From the NCBI GenBank assembly GCA_004835665.1, contig RBKR01000015.1, forward strand, positions 434,001 through 498,000: a stretch of DNA of 64,000 nt, read 5' to 3'. Under the pieces are notes generated by a model that saw only the letters and a program-made list of their open reading frames with translations, did not search any database and was not told the origin of the DNA. The position numbers and the translations under genes are program-made. This stretch comes from Phoma sp. XZ068 (taxonomy: Eukaryota > Ascomycota > Dothideomycetes > Pleosporales > Didymellaceae). Positions 1 through 12,488 of the stretch are shown here, piece after piece. Position 1 is the first letter of the stretch. Every line of letters begins with the position of its first letter.

Positions 1-497
1 GGGCCGCGCGACTATTGACTTCTCCAACCAGCCTGCCGGGAACGCGACGTTGCTCAAAGTTATCGGCAACACATTCATCCTGAACATGGTAAACCAGCTA
101 TCCGAGGGCCATGTGCTGGCTGAGAAGAGCGATCTGGGAGTGGATAACCTGCATACTTTCATTTCGACCATGTTCCCAGGTAAGTTCTTGTCTTGTTAGG
201 TATTGTGAGTAGGAATGCTGACAAGATGCAGGGCCGTACACAGCATACTCCCAGCGCATGCTTCAGGGTGACTACTACCAGCGTGACGAACCACTCTTCC
301 ACATCGACCTTGCTCGAAAAGACGCGCGGCACGCGAAAGCACTCGCCGACGCCAGTGGAAGCAGTGTGAAAGGGCTCGACGTTGCTCGAGCACGATTAGA
401 CGATGTGAAGGAGCATTTGGGAGACAAGGGGGATATTCCAAGTGTCTATGGTGCAGTAAGGAAGGAGAGTGGTTTGGAGTTTGAAAACAGGAAGTAA
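1..497 (+). CDS. 6-phosphogluconate-dehydrogenase-like NAD(P)-binding oxidoreductase (3' part)
   Basis: Only the C-terminal end of the gene lies in the window. Exons are 1-179 and 232-497, with an intron at 180-231 (GTAAGT..CAG). The visible 140-odd residues match the all-helical C-terminal domain of the beta-hydroxyacid dehydrogenase family (3-hydroxyisobutyrate dehydrogenase and relatives, NAD_binding_11 type). They include a Lys-x3-Gly-Asn helix (LLKVIGNTFIL) carrying the usual catalytic lysine region, then a Glu-rich helix (SEGHVLAEKSDLGVD) and a conserved Lys-Asp pair (FHIDLARKDARHA). Family members reduce or oxidise small hydroxyacids in cytosol or mitochondria. The N-terminal Rossmann half is outside the window, so cofactor and substrate cannot be judged. 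The reading frame across the intron is continuous and ends in TAA. Confidence 0.8.
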
Positions 498-557
498 GAC
501 GAATTCTGGCCGCCCAAGCCAAGCTATCGTTGCCAATCGAAGACTACCGGTGTACAT

Positions 558-1985
558 TCATGGAGCTGCATTCGTCACAGCATCAGCTTTCGACAGATTT
601 TGACTGTGCCATACCCGCAGGTCGCGTGCTAGCGCTGCACGATCACCCCGAACCACGTGTGATCTCTCCCCTGGCTGGATTGCATGCATGTCTTCCGGAC
701 GGTAGTTGAAGTACAAGAGAATATTGCCAAACACCCTCCCCCGATTCTCCCTGGTAATATCCGGCGAAAGGCCTGAGCTCCTGAACACTTGGGCAGTTTT
801 GTTGCGCCAGCTATGCTTCTGAGCAAGGCGCATACGGTTCATCCCTTCCAACTCCGCTGTGATCTCGTCTCCAACGCCGCGGTCCATGCCCGCACGGCGA
901 ATATGTTTGAATCTGATGCATCTGTTAATGGACTCACTTACAAGAGGTCGTCTTGCTAGGACTACTCACGAAAAGTACGCCTCGCGGTGATGATGATATG
1001 CAGGGCCCATGGCTTGATCCCAAGCCTTCAAGAACATTTTGTCAACAGGTGTATAGACACCAGCTAGCTCACCACATTTAACTCGAAACTTTCGCTGCAT
1101 GTACAGAAACGAATCACCGGGAGGAGGCTCGAGGTCGCGTGGCCTGAGGTAGTGCTACTGCATATGACTGACGACTTCGAGCAGATCTGCTTTCCTCCAG
1201 AAATTGCCATCGAGGGACCTGAGAAATCTGAGAACGTCATTCACATACTCCATTGGTACGACAATTTGATGAAAAATCGGTTCACGATAGAGCCACTGCG
1301 CCTGGTATTGACCTATCCAGTCAGAATGATGGCGTTGGGGATCAGAATTGGCGAAATACAACATGTTCCGGGGGATCTTGTAAGGGCCCGATCGGTCAAA
1401 TTTGCCCGTCATTTGCTTCTTCAATTCTTCTGAGGGATCATTGATAGGCCCTACAAATGCTGCTGGACGTGGTGCGGGACCGATGAATGCGGCTCCTTGG
1501 GTTGCACGGCTGGATTGCGAAAGTACTTGAGCATTCGTAATAGTTGGACCGGGTTGTATTACGGGCCCAACGTTTGATAACAACGGTCGTAGGTCCCCAG
1601 AAACTTGCAGGCTTGGATTTGAGTCTGCTTGCGAAGCATGTTCAAAACGTGAATGAAGCGACAGCCGAGTTGCACTGGCAGCACCAGGGCCTTGGTATGT
1701 CCCCGAAGACCATCGGGGTTGCTGGAATTGAGTTTGAACCGCGGGCTGCTGCATGTCGAGCTGATAATTTGAGGATAGAACAGTTGCGTTCCAGTTTTTG
1801 CCCTCGTTGACTGGTTCTATGGAAGGCCGATGAGTTGAACGAAGCGCGACAGTGCCCTGACTTCCTCTTGCCGAGTCCTTGCGAGCCTCTGAAGTCTTCT
1901 GTGCGTCCGAAGAGCCTGCATTGGAAGAGCTGCTGTGCGACACACGAGCAGATGGTCCGTCGGGCTGTTGTACAGAGGTTGGCAT
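558..1985 (-). CDS. Uncharacterised protein with an in-frame TAG in the middle of its coding region
   Basis: An open frame runs leftward from the first in-frame ATG at 1985 to a TAG at 1157-1155 (276 residues). The same frame then continues without a stop for about 62 more codons with coding-like content, reaches a good donor at 969 (GTGAGT), and splices over intron 922-969 into an exon that stays open to 558. Skipping the TAG, the two exons total 1380 nt, a multiple of three. The N-terminal half is Ser/Gln/Pro-rich and looks disordered; the C-terminal part is ordered with many aromatic residues. I recognise no family. Open frame with coding character continues 5' of the ATG to about 2110, ending at a possible acceptor (TTACAG), so a further 5' exon is possible. 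The gene may be a recent pseudogene, a readthrough gene, or carry a sequence error. Confidence 0.5.
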
Positions 1986-3464
1986 ATTGAGCTGCTGCGG
2001 CCTAGGAGTGTCACCCTTTAGGTTGCCAGTCAAGTTATCCAGCACCGCTTCAGGAAAAGAAGAAGCGTTAGTCGTATTGATTGAAAGTAACACGGCAGAG
2101 CTACAGAACTCTGTAAGCGTTAATGGGGATAACGAATGGTAGCGATAGCGACGTGGTCAAATGTGCTCGAACGAATGCATAACAATGAGCGGGTGCTGTG
2201 CGAGAGTGAGAGCATGGAGAATTGCAACGGATAGAGGGGGCAAGACACTTTGTGCACAAGGTCCACACAAGGCTTCCTCTCTCGTTAGTTTGGTCAGAAA
2301 CGGCAATTGCGTCCTCTCAAACTAGAAAACGTCATGGAGGAGCGCTCTTTCCTCTGGCGGCTGTTGAGCAACGGTGATGTACTATCTTCTTTCATTGCGC
2401 GCCGCAATCACCGAAGCCCAGGTATGACAATCTGATCATCATTATATCTGGCTGCGTTTCTGCAAATGTTAGAAGACTGCGATCAACGCAAGGCATTCTA
2501 CTGCTGAGTTGTCAGCCTTGGGCGCACAGGCATCATGTCATCCTGAGGAACAGCACACGTACAAGGTAGGATGCTTTGAGTACTCCCGCTTCTGGGATGG
2601 TATTCAGTCCCCATCGTAGTTTGCAGCTCAGGTTGGAGTCGTGGAACTGTCGCACAAGGCTCATGGAACGATGAACACCTATACTGGAGGCAACGATAGG
2701 GTATTATGTGAGTTGAGGATGCATCAGTTGCATTACAACTACAAACGCTTCGGACAAGTGCGGAATGCTTAAACCTCGCACTGCGAAGGTTTGGGTGTGT
2801 TCCGAGTGTTGTGAACTGCCGTTGAGTAACGGGACCTAGTTGCTAGCGTGTGGAGGAGGCTGCAGAGGCGTAATTGGAATTTGGAACCTTCGTCATAGGC
2901 TGAACACTTCCCGCGTCATGATTCGCGCAACGACAACTACGAGAGTTTGAGTTCATCATCGCTGACTCTTGAGTTTCCATGCTTGACACTAGAACGTTGC
3001 GTACACCCGTCACGAGGCTTCTGCGATCTGCGATGGCGCAACGCCAGCGTGACTTCGGTCTCCACTTCCCCGAGTATGCAACACTCTCCGCATCGCAGCG
3101 CTGACGCTACGCCACCAACGGCAATGAAGCTGATGATCCTCACAATCTTTACCCCAGTATCTACCCCAGTCTTGGCTTAGCAAATGCTTGGGTTGCAGCT
3201 GCCGCGATGACATCTAGCCTGTAGAAACGGCAGCCGCACGCTGGCAGGGATTCTAACTTGGTTGGCATGCGTAGCTCGGTGAGGAGTACCGCCAAACGTC
3301 TTGGAGCGTGGAGGTACTTGAACTCAAGGCCGCGCTGTTCTTCGCTCGAGCATTTGCTGTTACCCTGACTAGCAACCTTGATTGCGCCCACCTCGGCATA
3401 GAGATTGTAACGGCTAAGAGCCACCAAATCACTGCTACCAAGGACAAACTGAAGAATCGGCAAC
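1986..3464. other. Intergenic region
   Basis: It holds the 5' side of the leftward unknown gene (open coding-like frame to about 2110) and the promoter of the MFS transporter. Short frames on both strands between 2900 and 3570 lack an ATG or are antisense to transporter exon 1. No repeat or RNA gene is seen. Confidence 0.5.
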
Positions 3465-5144
3465 ATGGGGTTCTTCAAAAGGCCCACTCTGCGCACTCGT
3501 GACGACCAGCGCACGAGTGCTGCAGAGCTTACCCTGCGAGCGTCAATATTGCCACTCTGTCTCGTCACCATTCTATTCTTCTTATGGGTAAGTGATTAAG
3601 CTCACAAGATAATGAAGTTTGCTAACGCTTGCGCAGGGATTCTCATACGGTCTCATCGATACACTGAACAAGCATTTCCAAGTGGAGCTGAACATCACTC
3701 GCGCCCGTTCTTCTGGGCTGCAAGCTGCTTACTTTGGAGCTTACCCGCTCGCTTCGCTCGGCCACGCCAACTGGCTGCTTCGACATTGGGGCTACAAGAC
3801 TGTCTTCATCTGGGGACTCTGCTTGTTTGGTACCGGCGCGCTTTTGACGTGGCCATGTCTCGTATATCGGTCGTTTGGCGGATTCTGCGCAGCTACCTTT
3901 GTGATTGGTAACGGATTAGGCTCGCTCGAGACGGCTGCAAATCCGTATCGTGAGTGCTCTCGGCTTGATTTTGTAAGGAGAGCGCGACTGACATCTTCTT
4001 AGTCGCTGTGTGTGGTCCTCCAAAGTACTCGGAACTGCGTATCAATCTTGCACAGGCTTTCAACGGTATTGGAACCGTGGTTGCGCCTGTACTTGGCTCC
4101 TATGTCTTCTTTACCGATGTTGGTGAAGGCGCGGAGGCTCTGAAGAGTGTGCAGTGGGTGTACCTAGCGATCGCAATCTTTGTCTACATTCTCGCAGTGG
4201 TATTCTACTTTGCTACTGTAAGTTGAACAAATCTAGTACCCTGCGTACGCTGCTAACTTTGTGATCAGATACCTGAGATTACAGATGCCGACATGGCGTT
4301 CCAGGCCGAAGTCACACATGCTGGTACCGATATCAAGCCTTTCCGCAAGCAGTACCGCCTCTTCCACGCCACATTTGCTCAATTCTGTTACACGGGAGCG
4401 CAAGTTGCCATCGCAGGTGCCTTCATCAACTATGTTACTGAATCAAGGATTGGCAGCTATCAGAATGGTGTGGCCATGCCTACTAGTAACGCAGACGCAG
4501 CGCGTTTCTTGGCCGGCGCCCAAGGCACGTTCACACTTGGTCGATTCGTTGGTTCTGCGATCATGAAGTTTGTAAAGCCTCGCTGGACGTTCTTTGCGTT
4601 CATGTCGTTTTGCATGTAAGCACGTCGAACCTATTGACTTGCTATCTCACTAATTTGTAACAGTGTCTTCCTGATCCCATCTATTACGGAGCGTGGCAAC
4701 ACTGGCATGAGTATGCTCTTCGTAGTACTGTTCTTCGAGTCAATCATCTTCCCTACTATCGTCGCCCTGGGTATGCGAGGACTCGGAAAGTACTCAAAGC
4801 GCGGTTCCGGCTTCATTGTAGCTGGTGTATCAGGTGGAGCAGTAGTGCCGCCTCTCCTGTTCGTCGCCGCAGACTCTCGAGGCAAAGCGGACGTCGCAAC
4901 GGGATATTCACCCACTGCGTTTGCCATGGTGGTACCGTTGATGTTTTTCGTGGCTGCCTGGACTTATCCATTCGCCGTCAACTTTATTCCTGCATACAGG
5001 AACGTTGCCGACAGCTTCCATGAGACTAAAATCGGCATCGTCACGCCTGGCGGCAGCGATCCCGAAATGCAGCACGGGTACGGCGCGAAGGATGGATCTC
5101 CACTACAGAGTGAGGCGGTGCATGAGGAGGAGAAGAAGTTCTGA
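3465..5144 (+). CDS. MFS transporter, L-fucose permease (FucP)-like
   Basis: Five exons: 3465-3587, 3637-3949, 4003-4217, 4269-4615 and 4664-5144. They give 492 residues, and all four introns (49 to 53 nt) have GT..AG ends. Residues 30-55 form the first membrane helix followed by GFSYGLIDTLNKHFQ, the hallmark of the fucose:proton symporter (FHS) family. About twelve hydrophobic helices follow, with a long central loop around the residues after FATIPEITDADMAF and a hydrophilic acidic C-terminal tail. Length fits fungal FHS proteins, usually 430 to 520 residues. It is expected in the plasma membrane importing a sugar with protons. Fungal homologues are annotated as fucose or glucose/galactose transporters, and the substrate cannot be read from sequence. 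The ATG at 3465 was chosen because the N-terminal segment leads directly into the first helix. Confidence 0.88.
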
Positions 5145-5727
5145 GGGCGGTCAGCACAGACAGGAATGGTCGCAAGTACATCCACAAGTAGGTAGACAGC
5201 GCTTACATTTGGTCTTGGAAGAATTACAAGACTTTCGGCTACCCCACAAATTCTCGTTCTCGTTCTCTGGTAGCACAGGGTTTCCGTAGCGTCGGTCCCG
5301 TTATGACATGGTGCCGTGCTTGCCGTGCTGCGTGATGAGGCGGAAGGCGCGTTCCTGAGGATCATCGCTCGATCAACGACGCCGTCAAGCTTGACCGCTG
5401 CACAGCAGCAAACAGAGCACTCGACGGCGCAACAAGCGCAGGACCCCACAATTGCTTGATGGCATTATTGCACGTCTGCTTTCCGCGTATTCGTGCGTAT
5501 TCGAGGATACCTGCCGACGCAGCCGCTAGCCTCCATGGGGCCCATGTTCCCCGCCTGTGCCCTTAGCGTGCGAGGTGCTGAGGCGCAGGGTGCAAGCCGC
5601 AGCTGCTCACACCTCAGCGTGCAGCAGCGTCTGCCTCTTCCACCCCAAGACGATGTACAGTGTCTCTCGCTGTTCCTGCTGCGCCGTACCGCAGCCATAG
5701 AGTACGCCCACGAGCAATGCGGCGGTC
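5145..5727. other. Intergenic region
   Basis: It contains the transporter 3' end and the GT90 gene promoter. The sequence from about 5500 is GC-rich. I see no clear TATA box, repeat or further gene. Confidence 0.5.
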
Positions 5728-8700
5728 ATGGACAAGAAGGCGCTCTTCTTTCCGTGGTAGGTGCCTAGCGCGATCCGAGGGTCGAGTGAGACGACAATGG
5801 CTGACCACAGTGATGCTCCCCCAGCGGCCTTGTCCTAGCAAGCAGCTACCTGTCGACCGCGACGCCCATAGAGTACTCGTTCGCCCTCGACAAGCCCCTC
5901 CACACCACCTGCCTTGTGCTGCTGCTGACCGGCCTGCTCGTCGTCGCTGTGGAGGCCTGGCCGGGCCGCCCGCACCAGCCACAGCTACCAGCGCGATATG
6001 TCGCGATACCGCTCAGCGACGCCCACAGCAGGCCCCGTGCCGAGCAGCACTGGACTGAGGCCGGGCTCGCCGCCCGCAGGAAGTCGTGGAGCGTGCGGGC
6101 GGTCGGCGCAGTCCTCGCCGTGCTGCTGTTCGCAATATGCACCCGCATCGGCGTCTTCTACCGCACCACCAAGGACGTCGAGTGCAGCGCTCCTTCGCCT
6201 GTGGTGCGTACAAAGGACCCCCGCTGGCGCTCCCCCAAGCTGACCTCCGCCTAGCCATTCCTCCCTGTCGTCCTTGCGCTCTACCACAGCCTCCGCCATC
6301 CCTCCCCGCGCCAGTACCCCGCCTGGAGTGCTGACTCACGCCCAAAGACGCTGCTCGAACGCGTCGTGAGCTTCACCTACGGCGACTCGACGCGCTACGT
6401 TGTCCCTTCTGCGCTGCTCTCCATCAGCAGCTTCCTCGTCCTGATCAAGACCAGCGCCCTGCGATCCACCTACATCTGCCCCGTCTCCAACTCGACAGCA
6501 GCCCTCATCCCCACGCTGCAGTTTGCATCCTTTGTTCTGGACACGGTCATCTTCCAATTGCTGTACCGCTTGATTGACGATGGCATCTCCCCAATGGATG
6601 ACTGGACCATCCAGCTTCAAGATGGCACATCGAACAATCTACTCATTGGCTTGACCCTCATCGTGTGTATCACCCCTGTAGCTATACGGCAGCTGCTAAT
6701 GCTCTACAGGCTTCATCGTTAGTTCTTGTCGTTACTGGCATTGTTGTATACCCTGCCATGCCTGAGCATCGCGAGTGGATGCTCTCATTTCCGTCTACAT
6801 ATTTGCTTGGTTTGTTGCGTTTGTCGTTGATGATACCCTTTATGACGTTATGCTTTTTGAAGTCGGTAAGTCGCGCCGCGCTCCAAGTGTGAAGGGAAAA
6901 GCTGACCCCATAGGCACGACTCTACGGCGTTATGAGCGCGGTGCTCCTTGCTGCATTTTCTTCTGCATTCATTGGCGTTCTTCGAGCACTAGGGACCGGC
7001 ACGTCCCATGCATTCCCTCCGAAGTCTACCGTCAGCCTTGTGCTTTGTTTGACACTTCTCACCATCGCTCTTATCCTTCATCTGGTCACAGATACCAACA
7101 TCGAGTCTCGTATACGCTCTACCGTGCCGGTCCGACTGGGCAGGAACCAGTCGGCAACCTTTGTTCTCCTTCTCATTGGCTTTTCCATCGGCGTCATCGT
7201 CTATCGTCGCCAAGACCCTATCCTCGAACACCCCATTACACATCTCATTGAACTTGCAACGGTACAGCACGACCGGTGGGCATCTCAAGCCCATCGCAGC
7301 CAGTCACTTGCCCAGGCCGTTGTTCACTATCAGCAGCGCTACCACCGAGATCCTCCACCGTATTTCGACAAGTGGTATCAATTCGCCATCGCACGAAACT
7401 CCATCGTAATCGACGACTACGACAACATCGAAGAGGACCTTACACTATTTTCATCATATACTCCTGATGATTTGCGACTGCGCACCGCAACCGTTCTGGC
7501 TACACACCGACGAGTCGGGGGTGTGCGAATTCGCGATGGATCGGCAGATGCGCTGAGTGGTGTGCCTGAGCAAGACACATGGATTATTGACGGTGTGCTC
7601 GGCATGATCAAACAATTTGCCGAATTCCTTCCTGACATGGACCTTGCATTCAATCTTGGCGACGAGTCTCGTGTCGCTGTGCCCTTCGAGCGTCTACAGA
7701 ACGCACTGAGTAATCCACAACGATACCCAGCACCCGAACCTTCGCGACCACGCGTTGATTTCAGCATCGACCGCGCGGATAGATGGCCCAACATTAACAA
7801 TATACGTAACGATCCGCAATTTTTCGAGGACGCCCGACTCAAGCCCTCGTTCCAGACGTACGGATCCGTAGCCTGTTCAGCCGAGTCTCGATCGCGTAAG
7901 GAGCGTCACTGGAACACGAAGATCTTTTGTCCCACTTGCAGCATGCCGCATTCCATGGGCGCATTCGTTTCGAATTGGAGCATCGCTGCTGATCCATGCC
8001 ACCAGCCGGATATCGCTAATCTCCACGGGTTATATCTCAGTCCGTCTAACTTGACTGGCAGTCACGGCATCGTGCCAATTTTCAGCCAGAGTCGTGCTGC
8101 TGGATATGCCGACATTCGGTATCCATCTCCTTGGAATTACTTAGGAAAGTCTAAGTATGATTTCGATGAAAAGTACCCCGATCCACCTTTCCAGCAAAAG
8201 GAAGACGTCTTTTTCTGGCGCGGTTCTACAGAAGAAGGCACCAGCACAACTGGCACATGGAAGGGCATGCTACGTCAGCGCTTTGTGCATTACCTGAACT
8301 TCAACACGACATCTCGACTACCAATGCTACTTCCAAAGGGCGACCACAGCGACAAGCTTGAGTATATCATGAAGCGAAGGTCTGACGTTAAGAGACTGCT
8401 AGAAACAAAGGTCGACGCCCAGTTCACCGACCTGACCCATTGCGCAGGCCAAGACTGTACCGACCAGGCCCGCGAGTTCAAGCGTGCCGATACGATCGAC
8501 CTCAGGCACCACTGGCGCTACAGATACCTCTTCGACACTGATGGCTCAAGCTTCTCGAGCCACTTCCTGCCTTTCCTACAATCGAACTCTGTCGTTCTCA
8601 AGTCTAGTATCTTCCGTGAATGGTACGATGATCGCCTTGTGGCCTGGAAGCACTTTGTCCCGGTTGACCTTCGGCTCCACGACCTCTTCTCTATCCTCGC

Positions 8701-8929
8701 ATACTTTGGAGGTTACGGTGTTGAGGAAAGGAACAAAAGGATGATGGAAGGCAGACTTAAGGAGGCTGAAGCTATTGCACGTCAGGGCAAAGTCTGGACG
8801 GAGAAGGTGCTTAGGAAAGAGGATATGGAAGTGTACATGTTTAGACTCTTGCTTGAGTGGGGGCGCTTGACAGATGATAAGAGGACGGAGATTGGATTTA
8901 GAATGGGGAAGGGCAGTGGCGAAGGGTAG
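5728..8929 (+). CDS. GT90 / CAP10-domain glycosyltransferase with multi-helix N-terminus
   Basis: Modelled as five exons (5728-5756, 5825-6203, 6255-6662, 6710-6865, 6914-8929), 995 residues. The small first exon encodes only ten residues and is the least certain part. Residues 1 to about 420 hold some eight or more hydrophobic helices. The C-terminal 350 residues form a CAP10 (GT90) domain: FFWRGSTEEGTSTTGTWKG, later DTDGSSFSSHFLPFL, SSIFREWYDDRLVAWKHFVP and DLFSILAYFGG. These match the nucleotide-sugar-binding core of the CAP10 family, whose characterised fungal members include Cryptococcus xylosyltransferases. The enzyme is probably a Golgi or ER glycosyltransferase; donor sugar is unknown. 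Fusion to a long polytopic membrane region is common in ascomycete GT90 proteins. The 5' half is GC-rich compared with the rest. Confidence 0.85.
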
Positions 8930-10700
8930 ATGAGCGTCTTGAGTGTTCAGCATAGCATTGCGTGGCGTTCTCGGGAATAGGGCATTCACCGTCTCCTTAC
9001 AAACGATTTCCTTTCCGTTGGTATTACAAGCCGGCTTTCCTAGGCAGAAATGTATAGACATGCCATCAATTCGTCGCCAAGTTCGCTCTTCATCTCAAAT
9101 TCATTGTCTTCCTTTCCTTCAGTACATTCGCTTACTACTCTGAGAAACAATAGGATCCCTCTGACACGATGTGCTCTGCAGCAGTTAACCGAAACCTTCG
9201 CGAGGCCCTAGCCATAACAACTCAATGCCAGAAGAATATTTCTGAGGCTTCCGTCTTCTGCCTGTTCCCAAACCGATGGCAGGCTATTATATAAACTCGG
9301 ATTTGTTGCGGTGACTGTATCGGCTAGCTAGGTACATGACTTCTTCTCAATAGTAGCATACTGAACTTCTCGGCTCTTTTGGCAAGTTCTCTTGCTTGCA
9401 GAGGGAAGCTATCTTCCCATGCTCCTCCCGCACACGTTCCACATTGCAGTTTCCGCCGACAGTCCCCCTAAGACAGTGCTGGTCTGTCCTTCCGAAGTCA
9501 ATTAAGCCGTTTTCTTTCATGGAACCTATATCGATAATGAACATCGCTGCGCTAACCCATGTAGAGCGCTTTCAAAATAAGCAGCGTGATCCAAGGGGCA
9601 AAGACGTGATTTATAGCAGCGACTGTTCTGTTAGCTTTGAAGTGGGTCGAACAAGAAGTTGCGTCTAGAGCCATCCAAGCCTCTAGAATAATATTGATCT
9701 TGCCAGGCTGGGTTTTAGTTCACTTTTCTAATGTCGAAAGAGAATACTCAAGATGGCAGTAATTTGTTCTCGAACCTTGCTTGGTCATGTCTCGATATTG
9801 GAGATGGTCGCCACCGCGTTCAGTCTCCAAGGCCTGGACAGTCCCCAATCCACAGACAGTCTCCAACCCATGGACAGTCTGCAGCATATACCATTGTCAT
9901 GTATCAGGACTTCAAGGCTCTGACCCTAATTATTTCCAGGTACCCAGAGATATTGTTTTGGGTGCATGGGTCACCCCTAACTTTGCCCGCTCTGCAGTGA
10001 TGTTTGAACATGTGGGTCGAAGGATGCCGGATCGTACCTTCCGTGCCCTCCCCCGAATCCGCAGGATCTGCTTCGTATCGCGAGATCAGCCTTGCGGCCT
10101 GCCGCTGCCGAAATCATCACGATGATGCTCTCTGCTTCGAAACATGTCACCGGCACATCAGCTAGCTAGGTAGCGTTGTGGATGCACACGAACGCGCCGC
10201 ACCGGAGATGTCAAATTCTCACCGCATTTTAGCGTTTCACCGCTCGCAGCAACCCTGTTCTAAATCAGGTGGCCTTACTGCGCGGTGCCGTAATACCTCG
10301 ACGAGAGTTTTCGCCCTGCAGCAGTGTGGCGGTCGTGGTGTCGTTAGCCACAGCCTAAACGTCCCGTCCCGGCAAAGTTACTTTGTCTGCGCGACATGCT
10401 TGCAATTATGCACAATAGCGCAAATCGGAGTGTTTTCCACACGGTCACACTTGACGGCTGCAAATTCCTCCCGTTTGCTCCACTGAGGCTCAATGCGCCC
10501 AGCCTTCCGCCAAACACCGGCGTCGATCATGTGGATAACCCCAAAGTTTATGGACTCAGTGCGCTATATCGTGCCGGTCCGATGTGGATTCGCCCTGCGT
10601 CCAGACAACATGTCAAAATGGCGGTGCCATTCTTACAGCAACTATCGTACGATTCCTTCGCTCAATCTGACTGCTCCGTCACTCAGACCTCTGCGATGAG
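8930..10700. other. Intergenic region of 1.8 kb
   Basis: No convincing gene. A TATAAA sits at 9290-9295 with no recognisable coding start after it. An ATG frame at 9731-10000 (89 codons) carries the three-copy 18-bp repeat listed separately; it may be chance. The last few hundred bases are the promoter of the seven-helix gene. Confidence 0.45.
9821..9874 (+). repeat. Imperfect 18-bp tandem repeat, three copies
   Basis: Three adjacent 18-bp units each start with CAGTCYCCA. In the frame beginning at 9731 they would encode Gln-Ser-Pro plus three variable residues, followed by a fourth QS start. The unit length is a multiple of three, which would suit coding sequence, but no gene is otherwise supported here. 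Confidence 0.7.
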
Positions 10701-11954
10701 ATGACGCTGCTGCCGTATTTGCTGCTGCTTGCTCCGCTCGTCTCGGTTGACGCAATGCCTTATCCGACTGTGGCCCATACTGTGGGGGAGGCACTGGCGG
10801 AGCGGGATGACATCCACAAGACGTATGCTGGTGAGCCGCCTACCGATAGGACGGTATTTGTTGTCTTATCGTTGTTCTTCACGATGGTACTATCATTGAT
10901 GCTGGGTATGCACTGACTTTGCAAATCCAGAGGTACAGCTGCTAACACTGCTGGCAGGAGCGAGGTTTGACCGGCTGCGAAGGAGTGCCATGATGTCGCG
11001 CAACATCACTTCGATTATAGTACTTCTTCTGTACTTCCTCGTCTTTGCGTTTATCTTCTCCTCCGCCATCATGCTTGCAGGCCAAGGCTTGTTCAACCAC
11101 AGTCTTTGTTTCTCGGCGACGTGGATCTGTTTGATCCTCTACACTGCATGCAAAGGCACAATGTAAGTTCTCGAACCTCATCCTGAACTTTTGGTGGCTA
11201 ACATGGTCGTAGCTACATCTTCATCGTTGAGCGAGTCCACGTCGTCCGCGCTCCATTCGTACGCCGAAGTCGCGACTGGCTGTATTGGGCATGCATGGTC
11301 ATGGTGATTGCATCGTTCCTTGGAGTTGCGATCAACGCTTATCTAAAACCCATCATCGAGATGCAATCCGATGGACGCTGCCATATGGGAATCCCAGGTG
11401 GAGCCTCGATTCCTTTCATGGTAGTCGACATCACTGTCAACTTTGTACTGACGGGTGTCTTCTTCTTCCTGCTCCGGCCAGTCGTCAAACTTCACGGATT
11501 GAACACAATTTCCGGTGTATTCGGCAAGAACACAACAAAAGAGCACTCAGACACAACGCAAGGGAGGAAGGAAACTGCAGTGCAGCGGAACATCAGAATC
11601 CTGCTGTGGAAGAGTCTGATTGGAAGTATGCTCATCATGCTGCCTACCGTCGCCAATATGGTCCAGTTCTACATTACTGGTGGCCGAGAGCTCGCACTGG
11701 TCTGCCTGGCGCTTTGTGTTGCAGATGTGAGCTGGGATGCTATTGTCATCCACTGGCTCACATTTGGATCCGCCGAGGCTGAGAAGGAACTTACTCGCTC
11801 AGCAAAAGAGTCTCTGCGGGCAATGACTCCTAGCTCTTTGCGTCCTAAGGAATCCCAAGAGGCTATGGTCACTCCGCTGCGCGGGTGGAGAACCAACTCG
11901 GTAGGCGACAAGGACCAAACCATGGACGCTGTCACAACGGTGAAGACGCCTTGA
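10701..11954 (+). CDS. Seven-transmembrane protein of unknown function
   Basis: Exons 10701-10905, 10958-11162 and 11213-11954 give 383 residues; introns are 52 and 50 nt. The protein starts with a signal-like hydrophobic stretch (MTLLPYLLLLAPLVSVDA), then a short hydrophilic ectodomain and seven hydrophobic helices. After helix 3 comes YIFIVERVHVVRAPF, a basic motif I associate with a fungal-only family of seven-helix proteins. The tail after helix 7 is hydrophilic, Ser/Thr- and charge-rich, as expected for a cytosolic regulatory tail. Topology resembles a G-protein-coupled receptor, but no PTH11 CFEM domain or known receptor motif is present, so receptor function is only a suggestion. It converges on the RTA1 gene 970 bases away. 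Confidence 0.75.
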
Positions 11955-12405
11955 GTTTGCAGATGGGAAAGCTGTATGAAAGATAATGTCTGTACGTTCA
12001 GTGTTTGGAGGCTTACATAGGGTATAAAACTCGAATCGATGTCAAACCTTCACTAAGTATTCAAGATGCGTCTGGAGTTCTCGTATATACTGCTATCAAC
12101 GATACCAGCTGCAGTGAAGTAGCATCTGATCAAGATGCAGGAACATCGCCCTTGGGGAATGATCACGAAATCTCGCCCACTAGTTAGTAGCATGGACATC
12201 TGCTAGTGATCCTATAGTCTCGCCAAGGTTAGGTCAGCATGTTCAGACGGCTATGGTCCCGGTTCATGTTGAAATACAGAACTTACCTGCAACGGCCCGT
12301 CGTCGCCACTCATACCGGTGGCACGGGCACATTTGTCTCCATTGTGGCCCATAAAGCGGCGCTAAAGGTGGCGGAGAACACGTGGTCTGTCCCGTTTGCA
12401 GCACG

Positions 12406-12413
12406 TATAAATA
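12406..12413 (+). promoter_or_regulatory. Orphan TATA box
   Basis: TATAAATA is preceded by a GC-rich stretch. No recognised gene starts downstream on the same strand; the region lies between convergent genes. Confidence 0.3.
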
Positions 12414-12488
12414 AGCGGGTCGGGTTGTCCAGCCGACGGGGACTGCCGTAGCGTGTGGCGCTGGAAGCCGACATGGAGTATCAGTTCA

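Noticed and set aside
3161..3571. 136-codon ATG frame on the minus strand
   Set aside because: It is antisense to exon 1 of the MFS transporter and its promoter, Arg/Leu-rich, without motifs.
10560..10590. Short match to a stretch inside the GT90 gene (CGTGCCGGTCCGA)
   Set aside because: Thirteen shared bases without extension on either side; chance similarity, not a duplicated segment.
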